A stretch of DNA of 64,000 bases from Pseudonocardia sp. DSM 110487 (GCF_019468565.1 NZ_CP080521.1:4154001-4218000), one strand, 5' to 3'. Numbered from the stretch's first letter, positions 17,852 to 26,584 are shown. Notes: a model not told the origin generated them from the letters alone. A program made the numbers and translations.

Positions 17852-18903
17852 TACTACAGCCCGGACTTTCGTTCTTCTGATCGCAGGGCTGGGGGAGCAT
17901 CGCGGCACGGCGGAGCCGACGACACCGGTGCAACCCGTGCCCGTCGACGCACCTGGTCATCGGCCAGCCATCCCGGTCGACCTGGCGCGCCACCCGAGAA
18001 CGAGCGCGCCGGGCGACACGGGGCCGGGCCGGCGAGGGCCTGTGATCGTCAGATTGGTGCCTTTCCCGACGTGGGGCGTCGGCTTTCGTACCGAACCGCT
18101 GATCATCGCCTGGGCCGCGGTGCGTTCCGCGGAACGCGCCCCGGGGGGTGCGGCCGGGTGCCGCGCCTTTCGTGGGCGCGCCGTTCCCCGGCCCGGGCCA
18201 CCCGGCGCTCACCCACCAGCCCCGGCCGCCGTTGTGTTCCCGCCGGTTCACCTCGACCGCGTCGCCTTGCGGGGGTGGCTGGGTTGGGTGCACTACCGAA
18301 TCATGTGGTTGCTCGGGCGCCCGTCCCCGACGCGGGGGCACGCCCGGTCCGGACGAGACCACCGCGGCTTGGGTGCCACTTGACTGGCTGTGGTCCCGTC
18401 CTCGCCTCCTTGCCGCCCCTGGAATCTGGGGCGTGATCAGCGGAATCGGGACCTGGGCTGTACCCCTGCAGCTGGTGCCCCGTTCCTGCTGATCATGGAG
18501 CTGCGCGTCCCAGGGGTGGTCTCGCCCTGATCATCCAAGAGCGGGCTGGGATGTGGCGGGTCGGCACCACAGCCAGTCGCGTAGGCACTCGGCAGCGACG
18601 GTCTCGTCGAGAACAGGCGTGCCCCCAAGCCGGGGGCCGTAACTCCGGATCATGCACGGGAAGATCGCGAGTAGCGGTTGCTCATTGCTGCCGGCACAGC
18701 CGTGAGCAACCGGTACTGCGGATCATGGGCCGCGGCCCACCGGCGAACGGGCCCCGGCGCCAGCGCCGACACACCCGTGATCGCAAACTCGGCCGCAGGA
18801 TTCGTGATCTTCTGATGTCCACCAACTGATGATCATCGCGCGGTGGCAGTCCGCATTCCCGCGCCTCGACCAGCAAGATCACGAAGTCGAGCTGTAGTAC
18901 TAG
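17848..18903. mobile_element. Inverted-repeat-bounded element without transposase (MITE-like)
   Basis: CTAGTACTACAGC at 17848-17860 is repeated exactly in inverted orientation at 18891-18903, and similarity continues inward (CCGGACTTTCGT versus TCGACTTCGT). The ends show CTA next to GTAC, as expected for insertion at CTAG with TA duplication, the target choice of IS630-type elements. The interior (about 1.03 kb) has no recognisable protein; its open frames are short, overlap one another and lack ribosome sites. The left end supplies the stop codon of the terC gene. The element class is inference. Confidence 0.55.
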
Positions 18904-19608
18904 GGCGATGGCCACGACCGTTCACCGGTTCCTGACGCGAGCCCGGTCCCGCACACCTTCACGTCGTCACACACACCTCCGGACGTGTGCGCCGAGGCCG
19001 CCCGCTGGTGCGACGGCCCCGCCGGCGGCCACAGCTGTCGCCCAGGTGGCCTCCATCGCCGCAAGATCGCCGATTCGGCGCGTTCCCGGGTCGTTGTGAG
19101 CCTGTTGCCAGATCGAGCCGCCCGCCACCCCGGGGGCGACACCATCATCTGCAGTATCGGTTGTCCACGGTCGCGACAACAACCATCTACACCCGATACC
19201 GGCAGGTCAGCGCGGCGATCAAGGGCTGATGGTCGCGATCGGAGATCATCTAGCGACCATTTCGCCTTGATCGGCGCATTACCCCCGGAATGGCGCCTTG
19301 ATCAACAGTTCGGCGCGTCCCCGGCCTCGATCATGTCCGCCTGAACCGCCTCCGGTGGCGCCGCGCGCCCTGAGGGGCAGGCCTCTGGCTTGCCCGCGCT
19401 GTATGCCCCGCACACTGCGCGACGCCGGTAGGGCGTCGGCCCGACTCGACCACCGACAGTCCGCGAGGGTGTCGTCGGGCGTGCGACCGGACGGCCGACG
19501 CAGGCCGGCGCCCGCGCTGAAGTCGGTGCGTGAGGGCAGATGTCGGTGTGTGAGCAAGGGCTCGACGACGCCGTGAGTGCAGCCTCTGAAAGCTTTCACA
19601 AGCTGGGC
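18904..19608. other. Gene-free region rich in GATCAT
   Basis: About 700 bp with no recognisable gene on either strand. Together with the interior of the preceding element it holds eight GATCAT hexamers in about 1.3 kb, plus a repeated CGCCTTGATC at 19262 and 19293 and a small inverted repeat around GGTTGTC/GACAACAACC near 19160-19182. A minus-strand open frame (19279-19599) is low-complexity and I do not believe it. This looks like decayed or regulatory DNA. Confidence 0.5.
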
Positions 19609-19637
19609 TTGACTGTGCTCGGCTCCGCAGCTAGCTT
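19609..19637 (+). promoter_or_regulatory. Candidate sigma-70-type promoter
   Basis: TTGACT at 19609-19614 and TAGCTT at 19632-19637 are separated by 17 bp, the ideal spacing, and lie 30 bp before the ATG of the small membrane gene. It could drive that gene and the coupled hydrolase. Confidence 0.45.
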
Positions 19638-19667
19638 CGGCTGCGGACGACCGCGGGCGGGCTGACC

Positions 19668-19835
19668 ATGGCCTTCGCCCGCGTCGTCGCGGCGCTGGCC
19701 GCCTTCGTCACCCCCGCGATCGCGCTGGCCGATCCGAGGCTGCTGTTCGCCTTCACCGTGGTCGCGAACGCGATCGGCCTGTTCTGGGTGCCGCGGCTGC
19801 CGAAGGCGCGTGAGCTGGAGGACGTGCCGACGTGA
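19668..19835 (+). CDS. Small membrane protein or transporter C-terminal remnant
   Basis: A 55-codon frame with two hydrophobic stretches (MAFARVVAALAAFVTPAIAL and LLFAFTVVANAIGLFWV) and a charged tail (PRLPKARELEDVPT). The tail looks like the cytoplasmic end of a multi-helix transporter, so it may be the surviving C terminus of a decayed gene. However, its stop overlaps the GTG start of the next hydrolase as GTGA, an arrangement that elsewhere in this window marks coupled real genes, and a good promoter lies upstream. A stop codon at 19632 prevents extension to the left. I do not recognise the family. Confidence 0.5.
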   Translation: MAFARVVAALAAFVTPAIALADPRLLFAFTVVANAIGLFWVPRLPKARELEDVPT

Positions 19836-20647
19836 TCCGCCATCACGACTTCCGGCACGACGGGCTGACCTTGCGGTCCGCCGTCCACGTCCCCGGCGGT
19901 GGGGCGGGGGAGCGCTGGCCGGTCGTGGTGTTCGTCCACGGATTCACGTCCAACCGGATCGAGGTCCCGTCGTTCGTGCGGATGTCGAGGTTGCTGGAGA
20001 GCAACGGGATCGCGTCGGTCCGCTTCGACCTGTCGGGTCACGGGGAGAGCGACGGCGACTTCTTCGACGTCACCATCACCGGCGAGATCGCCGAGACCAA
20101 GACGGTGGTGCGCACCGTCCGGACCCTCGAGTTCGCAGACCCGGACCGGGTCGCACTGCTCGGGATGAGCATGGGCGGCGTCGTCGCCGGTATCGCGGCG
20201 GCCGAGCTGGCGGACATCCGGGCGCTGTGCCTGTGGTCGCCTGCGGCCGTCGCGCCGTTCGACGTGCGGGGCGGGCACATCAAGGGCCGCAACCTCGACG
20301 CGGAGTTCGCCCGGCAGGGCTACTTCGACGCCGACGGTCACCGGATGAGCCCGGCACTCGCCAGGGACATCGCCGGTCTCGACGTGTACGGGCGCTCAGC
20401 GGGCTACACCGGGCCGGTGCGCATCATCCACGGCGACGCCGACGACGTCGCACCGGTCCTGTACGCCCGCCGCTACCTCGATCACTACACCGGCAACGCC
20501 GAACTCGAGGTGGTTCCGGGTGCCGACCACGGCTGGAGCACCGTTCCGCACCGGGCCCGGCTGCACCGGTCCACCCTCGAGTTCCTCGTCGCCCACCTGC
20601 GCCCGGTCAGGACGATTCCCGGATCTCGAGGCGGTACTCGCTCTTGA
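19832..20647 (+). CDS. Alpha/beta hydrolase (esterase-like)
   Basis: A 271-residue alpha/beta hydrolase with the oxyanion segment VFVHGFTSNR, nucleophile elbow GMSMGG, an acid residue in IHGDADDVAP and the catalytic His in GADHGW. The order and the phrase FDLSGHGESDG resemble cinnamoyl/feruloyl esterase-like and dienelactone-hydrolase-like serine esterases that lack a large lid. The substrate is unknown. The GTG start overlaps the stop of a 55-codon membrane frame. Its last 41 bp overlap the convergent LacI-type regulator gene. Confidence 0.9.
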   Translation: MIRHHDFRHDGLTLRSAVHVPGGGAGERWPVVVFVHGFTSNRIEVPSFVRMSRLLESNGIASVRFDLSGHGESDGDFFDVTITGEIAETKTVVRTVRTLEFADPDRVALLGMSMGGVVAGIAAAELADIRALCLWSPAAVAPFDVRGGHIKGRNLDAEFARQGYFDADGHRMSPALARDIAGLDVYGRSAGYTGPVRIIHGDADDVAPVLYARRYLDHYTGNAELEVVPGADHGWSTVPHRARLHRSTLEFLVAHLRPVRTIPGSRGGTRS

Positions 20648-21626
20648 TCGGCGCGCCGGGGATCGCCTGACCGGCGAGCGCGGCGACGACGCTGCCCACG
20701 TGGTGCTCGGCGATCGCGGTGAAGTCCTGCACCACCGTTGTCAGCGGCGGGTCGGCAACCGCGGCCGCGGGAACGTCGTCCACTCCCACGACCGCGATGT
20801 CGTCCGGAACGTGCAGGCCGAGGCGCCGCGCGCCGGCCAGCACGGCCATCGCGAGCTCGTCGTTGAAGGCACAGATCCCCGTCACCGGCGGCTCGGCCGC
20901 GAGCCATGACCCGACAGCGGCGGCCGCGCCGTCGGGCCGCAGCGGGACGGTCCGGACGTCCGGTTCGGGCAGGCCCAGCTCGGCGCACACCTCCCGGACG
21001 CCCTGCAGGCGCGGGTCGGCGAAGACCGCGACGCGGTGGTCGTCGGGGTAGGCGAATCCGAGCCGCCGGTGAGAGCCCGCGAGGTGGCGGGCCTGCAGGG
21101 CGCCGACCGGGTTCTCGGGCTGGAGGAGCTCGCCGGACTGCCGCTCGGCTGCCTGTTGGTCGGTGGAGGCGTGCAGCGCGACGACGACCTCGACGCCTGC
21201 TGCGCGCATGGCCGCGGCGTCCTCGGCCGAGATCACGTCGAAGGCCAGCACCGCGACCGGGGTGATGGTCTTCCAGATCTCGGTGAGCGGGCGGGTGCTG
21301 CGCGAGTCCGGGTGGACGACGAACGTGAGCTGGTGGCGGGCGAACGCGGTGGTGACCTCCTGCAGGACCCGCCCCACCGCATATCCCACGGGCCAGTCCG
21401 GCAGCAGGCCGAGCACGACGTCCGACCGGCCGCGGCGCAGTGCCGTGGCCGCGGCGGAGGGGGTGTAGCCCAGCCTGGCCGCGGCGCCGAGGACCCGCAG
21501 GCGCGTGGCTTCGGGGATGGTCTGGTGTGGCGTGTCGTTCAGGACGTAGCTGACGGTGGCGCGGGACACGCCCGCCTCGTGCGCGACGTCCGCGCTCGTG
21601 ATCCGCCGGCGGCGGGAAGCCCTCAT
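20607..21626 (-). CDS. LacI-family transcriptional regulator
   Basis: A 339-residue regulator. The N-terminal helix-turn-helix (ITSADVAHEAGVSRATVSYV) and hinge helix (AAATALRRGRSD) are typical of LacI/GalR proteins. The C-terminal ligand domain ends with the effector-pocket segments AFNDELAMAVL and VVGVDDVPAAA. No sugar operon lies next to it; the nearest gene is the convergent hydrolase, whose 3' end it overlaps by 41 bp, so its target is unclear. The hinge and DNA-reading residues are intact. Confidence 0.93.
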   Translation of the reverse strand: MRASRRRRITSADVAHEAGVSRATVSYVLNDTPHQTIPEATRLRVLGAAARLGYTPSAAATALRRGRSDVVLGLLPDWPVGYAVGRVLQEVTTAFARHQLTFVVHPDSRSTRPLTEIWKTITPVAVLAFDVISAEDAAAMRAAGVEVVVALHASTDQQAAERQSGELLQPENPVGALQARHLAGSHRRLGFAYPDDHRVAVFADPRLQGVREVCAELGLPEPDVRTVPLRPDGAAAAVGSWLAAEPPVTGICAFNDELAMAVLAGARRLGLHVPDDIAVVGVDDVPAAAVADPPLTTVVQDFTAIAEHHVGSVVAALAGQAIPGAPIKSEYRLEIRESS

Positions 21627-21716
21627 CGTGCGCTCCTCGCATCCCCGGGATGTGCGCCGCCGAGATTACCGATCACGGGATCGGCGGGAACGCGTCGTCG
21701 GGCAGCGCGATCATTC

Positions 21717-22130
21717 TCAGCGCTCCGGGCCGAGCACCGGTTTGATGTCGATCACCGGTGTGCCGTCGATCGCCTCGAGGTCGCGCACGTCGAGAGTGGT
21801 GCCCTCGATCCCGGCGATCGTGACGACGTGCAGCCCGACCGGGTTGGGGCGATCCTGCGATCGCGTGGAGAACACGCCGGTCCTCGGCCGGTTGGCGTCG
21901 TCGCGGGGGTGCACGGACAGCACGCCGCGGTCGCCCTCGTGGAGCCAGGTCAGGACGATGACGGTCGTACCCGCCGTGAGGTCGGCCATCGCCTCGGCGA
22001 GCTCGGGACGGACGACGATGCGAGCGGGCGGCGCACCCTCGTCACCCTGCTTCGGTGCGGCGCCCCGGTCGGTCAGCGGAGACCGGACCCACCCGATCGG
22101 TCTCAGCTCGTAGGTCTGCACCCGGCCCAT
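21717..22130 (-). CDS. trmO: TrmO-like tRNA methyltransferase (TsaA/YaeB family)
   Basis: A 137-residue protein with the TsaA-like fold. It starts with the family opening YELRPIGWVRSPL and carries the conserved block TRSQDRPNPVGLHVVTI followed by LEAIDGTPVIDIKPVL. In E. coli the family N6-methylates threonylcarbamoyladenosine at position 37 of certain tRNAs using S-adenosylmethionine. This copy has only the catalytic beta-barrel domain and lacks the C-terminal extension of the E. coli protein, as in many actinobacteria. The ATG at 22130 is preceded by GGGAGGAGG. The gene lies just downstream of the DUF1772 gene on the same strand. Confidence 0.85.
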   Translation of the reverse strand: MGRVQTYELRPIGWVRSPLTDRGAAPKQGDEGAPPARIVVRPELAEAMADLTAGTTVIVLTWLHEGDRGVLSVHPRDDANRPRTGVFSTRSQDRPNPVGLHVVTIAGIEGTTLDVRDLEAIDGTPVIDIKPVLGPER

Positions 22131-22186
22131 CCTCCTCCCGCCCGGAACGCGGTGTGCCGACCGCCGGAGCGGCCGGCACACCGTGC

Positions 22187-22696
22187 TCACGCGTTGGCGC
22201 TGCTGTGGGCTCCGTACAGGACGAGCGCCCATGCGAGGAGGCCGAAGGCAGCGGTGTGGGCGAGGGTGCGCAGGCCGTTCCACAACACCCAGCGGTTCTC
22301 GAAGCGTTCGCGCACCGCGGCCAGGTCGGCGATGCGTTCCGGGGCCCCTGCCGTGTCGAGCTCGTTGTTCAGCGGGACGTTGACGGCCATGGTGATGGCG
22401 AACGCCACCACGTAGGCCACGAGCGCGGCGATGATCCATGGCAGTGCGGACACTCCGTCGCCGCGCCATGCCAGCACCGCCGCCAGCGCGGTGACGGGGA
22501 TCGACCCGACGAACGGCAGCAGGAACCACGGGTTGAGGATCGCGCGGTTGATGTTCTGCATCGTCTCCACGAGGGTGTGATCGGACGAGCGGGCCAGACC
22601 GGGCATCACGGAGCAGGCGTAGGCGAACAGCACGCCCGCGGTGAGACCCGTGCTGATCGTGGCCGTCAGGAGCGTGACGGTCTGCAGCGCGTTCAC
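22187..22696 (-). CDS. DUF1772 (anthrone-oxygenase-like) membrane protein
   Basis: A 169-residue protein with four hydrophobic helices (near 5-30, 60-80, 85-110 and 140-160), matching DUF1772. The family motifs are the Asn-rich loop NRAILNPWF, a VNVPLNNEL segment and the late W-N-x-x-R-T. Relatives are annotated as anthrone oxygenases, but most have no proven activity. The GTG start overlaps the stop of the NmrA-like gene as GTGA, so the two are co-translated. Such pairs are common in actinomycetes and are typically controlled by a divergent regulator, as here. Confidence 0.85.
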   Translation of the reverse strand: MNALQTVTLLTATISTGLTAGVLFAYACSVMPGLARSSDHTLVETMQNINRAILNPWFLLPFVGSIPVTALAAVLAWRGDGVSALPWIIAALVAYVVAFAITMAVNVPLNNELDTAGAPERIADLAAVRERFENRWVLWNGLRTLAHTAAFGLLAWALVLYGAHSSANA

Positions 22697-23526
22697 GGCC
22701 GGCCCCCGTTCCAGACGCCCGTGGCGGCGGTGTCGCGGGCGTAGTCGGCGAAGTCACGGGCGGGCCGTCCCAGCACCCGCTGGACCCCGTCGCACACGTA
22801 CTCGTTGCGGCCGTCGAGGACGGAGGTGAACAGGTAGCTCAGCAGTTCGACGACGTCGCCCGGGACGTCGTCGGCCGCGAGGGACGCGGTGAAGTCCTCC
22901 ACGGGGATCCGGGTGTATCCGACAGTGCGTCCGGTGGCCGCCGAGATGGCGGCGGCGGTGTCGGCGAACGTGAGCAGCCGGGGGCCGGTCAGCTCGTAGA
23001 CCTCGCCGAGGTGGCCGTCCTGGGTGAGTACCGCGGCGGCGGCGTCGGCGATGTCATCGGCGTCGAGGAACGGTTCCCCGACGTCGCCCGCCGGGAGGTA
23101 GAGGTGCCCGGCTACCACGAATTCGCGCAGGTAGTCCTCGCTGAAGTTCTGGTTGAACCAGCTGCACCGCAGGACCGTCCAGTCCGCGCCCGATTCCGCG
23201 AGGGCCTGTTCGCTGGCCTGGGCCTCCTCCTCGCCGCGGCCGGACAGCAGCACCAGCCGGCGGGTGCCGGACTTCAGCGCGGTCTCGGCGAACGCGCCGA
23301 TCACCGCGGGTGCTCCGGGCGCGGCGAGGTCCGGGTAGTACGACACGTAGGCGGCGTCCACGTTCTCGAGTGCGGGCTCCCATGTCGCCGGGTTCTCCCA
23401 GTCGAACGGGACGCCGCCGGACCGGGAGCCGATCCGTACCGGCCGGTCGGCGGCGGTGAGCCGCTGCACGACGCGACGGCCGGTCTTGCCGTTGCCGCCG
23501 ATGACGAGGGTGAGCTGGTCGGTCAT
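22693..23526 (-). CDS. NmrA-like NAD(P)-binding protein
   Basis: A 277-residue atypical SDR of the NmrA/TMR family. The N-terminal Rossmann motif is GGNGKTGRRV, and the triphenylmethane-reductase-like segment LRCSWFNQNFSE follows. No Tyr-x-x-x-Lys catalytic pair is obvious, so it may be a redox-sensing or quinone-reducing protein rather than a standard dehydrogenase. I used the ATG at 23526 with AAGGAG upstream rather than the longer open frame to 23631. It heads a two-gene operon with the DUF1772 membrane protein and is divergent from a LysR regulator. Confidence 0.88.
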   Translation of the reverse strand: MTDQLTLVIGGNGKTGRRVVQRLTAADRPVRIGSRSGGVPFDWENPATWEPALENVDAAYVSYYPDLAAPGAPAVIGAFAETALKSGTRRLVLLSGRGEEEAQASEQALAESGADWTVLRCSWFNQNFSEDYLREFVVAGHLYLPAGDVGEPFLDADDIADAAAAVLTQDGHLGEVYELTGPRLLTFADTAAAISAATGRTVGYTRIPVEDFTASLAADDVPGDVVELLSYLFTSVLDGRNEYVCDGVQRVLGRPARDFADYARDTAATGVWNGGRP

Positions 23527-23591
23527 GTCGTCGCTCCTTGCGGGCCGCTGGTTTGTATGACTCGACGATCGGCCGGAACGGGATTGGCAAC

Positions 23592-23616
23592 AACGACCAG
23601 GTGTGCAAGGGTCGTT
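23592..23616. promoter_or_regulatory. LysR-type operator dyad
   Basis: AACGACC at 23592-23598 and GGTCGTT at 23610-23616 form a perfect 7-bp inverted repeat with an 11-bp spacer, the geometry expected of a LysR-type site, between the divergent NmrA-like and LysR genes. It lies 30 bp from the regulator start, suiting autorepression. Confidence 0.55.
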
Positions 23617-23645
23617 AACCCACAGGTTCACGGTTGGGGTTCACG

Positions 23646-24551
23646 GTGGAACGGCGCGACCTCGAGATCTTCCTGACGCTGGCCGAGGAGCTGCACTTCG
23701 GGCGGACCGCCGAGCGGCTGCACGTCTCCACCGCCCGCGTCAGCCAGACGATCAGGAAGCTGGAGCGCCGGATCGGCGCTGCACTGTTCGAGCGGACCAG
23801 CAGGCGGGTGGCCCTCACGCCCATCGGAGGCCGCCTGGAGTCGGATCTGCGGCCCGCCCACCAACAGATCCTGGAGGGCATCGACCGGGCGATCGCCGCC
23901 GGGCGCGGCATCGACGGCGAGCTGCGCGTCGGCTTCATCGGCACCGCCGTCGGCCAGTTCCTGCACCGGGTGGCGACCACGTTCCACGACCTGCACGCCG
24001 CCTGCCACGTCCAGGTCATGGAAGCGCGCTACAACGACTTCCTCGACCTGCTCCGCGCCGACGAGGCCGACCTCGTTCTCGTTCCGGTCAGGGTCGCCGA
24101 ACCCGACATGGCCGTGAGCCCGGTCCTGTTCGACGAGCCCACGATGCTCGCCGTCTCGTCCCGCCATCCCTTCGCCCGGCGCGAGTCGGTCTCGATGGAG
24201 GACCTGGCCCGCGACAAGGTCCTGCGGCCCCGTTCGTTCCCCGACTACATGGAGGAGAGCCTGGTGCCCCGCCGCACCCCGGGCGGCAGGCCGATCGAAC
24301 GAGGCCAGGAGTTCAGCACGATCCAGGAGATGCTGTCCCTCGTCGGCGCGGGGCAGGGGATGTTCCCGGTGCCCGCGCACGCCGCCCGGTTCGATGCCAG
24401 ACCCGACATCGTCTACGTCCCGATCCGCGACGGCCTGCGCAGGGAGCGCCGGTTCGTCTGGCGGACCACGGCGGAGAACCACCGGATCCGGGCCTTCACC
24501 CGCGTCGCACGGGATGTGGTCGCACGGGACCCGAATCCGCTCGAGGGGTGA
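23646..24551 (+). CDS. LysR-family transcriptional regulator
   Basis: A 301-residue LysR protein. The N-terminal winged helix (ERRDLEIFLTLAEELHFGRTAERLHVSTARVSQTIRKLE) is of the common subtype with HFGRTAE. The C-terminal substrate domain begins near GELRVGFIGTA. I start at the GTG at 23646 because the helix-turn-helix begins right after it; a TTG 12 bp earlier is also in frame. It is divergent from the NmrA-like/DUF1772 operon and is its likely controller through the dyad at 23592-23616. Confidence 0.93.
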   Translation: MERRDLEIFLTLAEELHFGRTAERLHVSTARVSQTIRKLERRIGAALFERTSRRVALTPIGGRLESDLRPAHQQILEGIDRAIAAGRGIDGELRVGFIGTAVGQFLHRVATTFHDLHAACHVQVMEARYNDFLDLLRADEADLVLVPVRVAEPDMAVSPVLFDEPTMLAVSSRHPFARRESVSMEDLARDKVLRPRSFPDYMEESLVPRRTPGGRPIERGQEFSTIQEMLSLVGAGQGMFPVPAHAARFDARPDIVYVPIRDGLRRERRFVWRTTAENHRIRAFTRVARDVVARDPNPLEG

Positions 24552-24557
24552 TGCGGA

Positions 24558-25136
24558 TCAGCCCTCGGCGCCGGGGCCGACCGGCCCGATGTAGGTGCCC
24601 GGGTGGGTCGCGCCGTCCTGGCGCAGCACCGCCCCGCCCGGCCAGTCGAGCCGGGCCGAACGGGTCTCGTTCGGCGGCGTCACGAGCATCGCGGTGGGGG
24701 TCCAGCCCGGTCCGTCCTGCGGCGGCAGCCACGTGATCGTGGTGTGGGCGGCGCGCCCGGGCGCGAGCGTGAACGACTGCGGGGTCGCGGACGTGCGGGG
24801 CAGCGAGTACGTGCGCCCCATCGGGTCGTCCGGGCCTTCGAGGTCGACGCCGCCGAAACCGTCCATCACGCAGTCGGAGGTGGAGGTGTTCGTCCACACG
24901 ACCGTCGTGTGGCGCTGACCGGCCTCGCCGGTGGTACGGCCCAGCGAGGCCGTCAGCTGGTCGAGCGTGCAGCGCCCGGCCCGCGCCGGCGGCGTCGTCG
25001 TCGCGGGCTCGCCGGGCGTCGCCGTCGCGGCGGGCGGATCCGCCTGCGGCGCGGGGGTGACCGTCGTCTGGCACCCCGCGATCGCGGCAGCGGCGGCGAG
25101 GGCGAGGACCGCAGGCGAGAGTCGGTTGGTGGGCAT
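24558..25136 (-). CDS. DUF4232 lipoprotein
   Basis: A 192-residue exported lipoprotein: signal peptide with lipobox AIAGC (Cys 22), a Thr/Pro-rich linker, then a DUF4232 beta-sandwich domain. The domain begins with two cysteines well apart (RCTLDQLTASLG and SDCVMDGFGGVDL) that probably form a disulfide, and contains NTSTSDC and the FTLAPGRAAHTTITW strand typical of the family. Its function is unknown; it is widespread in actinomycetes and surface-exposed. The ATG at 25136 has GGAG nine bases upstream and is preferred over a GTG two codons earlier. It is convergent with the LysR gene, 6 bp apart. Confidence 0.85.
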   Translation of the reverse strand: MPTNRLSPAVLALAAAAAIAGCQTTVTPAPQADPPAATATPGEPATTTPPARAGRCTLDQLTASLGRTTGEAGQRHTTVVWTNTSTSDCVMDGFGGVDLEGPDDPMGRTYSLPRTSATPQSFTLAPGRAAHTTITWLPPQDGPGWTPTAMLVTPPNETRSARLDWPGGAVLRQDGATHPGTYIGPVGPGAEG

Positions 25137-25240
25137 GGGCACAGGCTCCGGACCGCTGGTCCGGCTCGCAAACCCCCGACCTCGCGACGGTGAAGGACCA
25201 CCCGAACGAGATCGTCGGCCGGACGGCTCCCGCTGTCCGG

Positions 25241-26014
25241 CTATTCCGGCTTGCGGGCCGCCCCGAGATACGTGACGAGCGGCGCGTGGCCGGGGTCGAG
25301 CACGAACTCGACGGCCGTGGGGATGTCCTCGTCACACAGGCGCCCGCTCTTGCGGGCGAGCACGGCCCGCACCAGGGCTGCGACGCTGCGTGGGCGGAAT
25401 CCGCACACGTCCTCGCTGATCAGGCCCGCGGTGGCCAGAGCGGTCGCGATCTCGGCCGGCGGGCGCAACCGCTCGGCCCGATACCGGTGCGGCGGCATGA
25501 TCCGCGTGACCGGGATGGCCTGGAATGCACCGAGGTAGATCAGCCGCGAGACCGGCGTGCGCGCGACCGTGTCGTAGACGAGCACGCCACCGGGCCGCAA
25601 CACCCGTGCGGCATGGGCGACCACGCCGTCGAGGGCGGAGGTGATCTCCAACGTATCCGCGCAGTAGGCCACGTCGAACGCGGCGTCCGGGAGGAACCCG
25701 AGGTCCTCCGCGGCGGCCGTCCGGTAGCTCGCCGACGACCCCGGGTCCGCCCGGCGGGCCAGCTCCGTGGCGGCGGGGGAGGGGTCGAGCGCCGTGACCG
25801 TCATGCCGAGACCGGCGAGCCCACGGGCGAGGTCGCCGCGGCCGCTGCCGACCACGACCGCCGTGGCGCCTTCGGGGGCGAGACCGGTCCTGGCCAGCGT
25901 GCGCCGGACGTACTGCAGCCGGACCTCCTGGAACGCCACCGCCCGGATGTGCCGGCCGTCGACGGCGTCGGGTGAGTCGAGCTCGATACGTGCTGCCCCC
26001 GGATTCGTCCCCAC
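25241..26014 (-). CDS. Class I SAM-dependent methyltransferase (UbiG-like)
   Basis: A 257-residue methyltransferase. The SAM-binding motif I is VVVGSGRGDLARGLAG, followed by the acidic motif TALDPSPAA and the post-motif AFDVAYCADTLEITSAL. The later segment VYDTVARTPVSRL with an Ile/Pro-rich insert resembles 3-demethylubiquinone/UbiG-type O-methyltransferases, so a small-molecule O-methyl acceptor is likely. The GTG at 26014 is the reasonable start; the frame is open much further upstream but runs into the divergent regulator. The ribosome site is weak. It is divergent from an HxlR regulator, which may control it. Confidence 0.85.
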   Translation of the reverse strand: MGTNPGAARIELDSPDAVDGRHIRAVAFQEVRLQYVRRTLARTGLAPEGATAVVVGSGRGDLARGLAGLGMTVTALDPSPAATELARRADPGSSASYRTAAAEDLGFLPDAAFDVAYCADTLEITSALDGVVAHAARVLRPGGVLVYDTVARTPVSRLIYLGAFQAIPVTRIMPPHRYRAERLRPPAEIATALATAGLISEDVCGFRPRSVAALVRAVLARKSGRLCDEDIPTAVEFVLDPGHAPLVTYLGAARKPE

Positions 26015-26068
26015 GGGACCGACCCTAGCGGGGCCGGGTTCCCTGAGGGAACTGACTAGCGTGTCCCC

Positions 26069-26584
26069 ATGACCAGGACCTCGCTCGCAGGTGTCGCGTG
26101 CTCCATCGCCCGGGCGGCCGACCTCGTCGCCGACGCGTGGACCGCGTTGATCATGCGGGACGTGCTGCTGGGAGTGACCCGCTTCGACGACATCGCCGAG
26201 GACCTCGGCATCTCCCGCAAGGTGCTCGCGGCCCGGCTCGCCCGACTGGTGGCCGAGGGGGTGCTCACCCGCGAGCGCTACCAGGACCGGCCGCCGCGCG
26301 AGCACTACCGCGCCACCGAGAAGGGTGCGCACCTCTACCCCGTGCTGCTCGCCCTCATGGACTGGGGCGACCGGTGGTACGGCGCCGAGGCAGGGCCGCC
26401 CGTGCGGCTGCGCCATCACCCCTGCGGCCACGACACGGCGCCGGTGATGATGTGCGCGCACTGTCGCGAGCCGCTCACCGTGGCCGACACCGAGGCGCTT
26501 CCCGGGCCGGGGGGCCGGGTCGGGCCGGGGACGCGGGTGCTGGCGCCGCGGCTCATGACCAACCAAGAAAATCGGACAAAATAA
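26069..26584 (+). CDS. HxlR-family transcriptional regulator
   Basis: A 171-residue winged-helix regulator of the HxlR (MarR-like) family, with an N-terminal Cys (GVACSIARAADLV), the core WTALIMRDVLLGVTRFDDI and GISRKVLAARL, and the wing REHYRATEKG. Such proteins often sense redox stress or aldehydes through that Cys. The C-terminal tail adds H-x-C-G-H and C-A-H-C, which could bind a metal, a feature of a subgroup. The last codons (NQENRTK) run into AT-richer DNA. The gene is 54 bp from the divergent methyltransferase. Confidence 0.9.
   Translation: MTRTSLAGVACSIARAADLVADAWTALIMRDVLLGVTRFDDIAEDLGISRKVLAARLARLVAEGVLTRERYQDRPPREHYRATEKGAHLYPVLLALMDWGDRWYGAEAGPPVRLRHHPCGHDTAPVMMCAHCREPLTVADTEALPGPGGRVGPGTRVLAPRLMTNQENRTK

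Noticed and set aside
18071..18492. Overlapping plus-strand open frames inside the inverted-repeat element
   Set aside because: They are Arg/Pro-rich, overlap one another in different frames, lack ribosome sites and resemble no transposase or other protein.
18000..19340. GATC enrichment taken as a replication or methylation signal
   Set aside because: GATC is also frequent in the coding DNA here; only the GATCAT hexamer stands out, and no DnaA-type boxes were seen.
19279..19599. Minus-strand frame of 106 codons in the gene-free region
   Set aside because: Low-complexity Gly/Arg content, no ribosome site and no recognised family.
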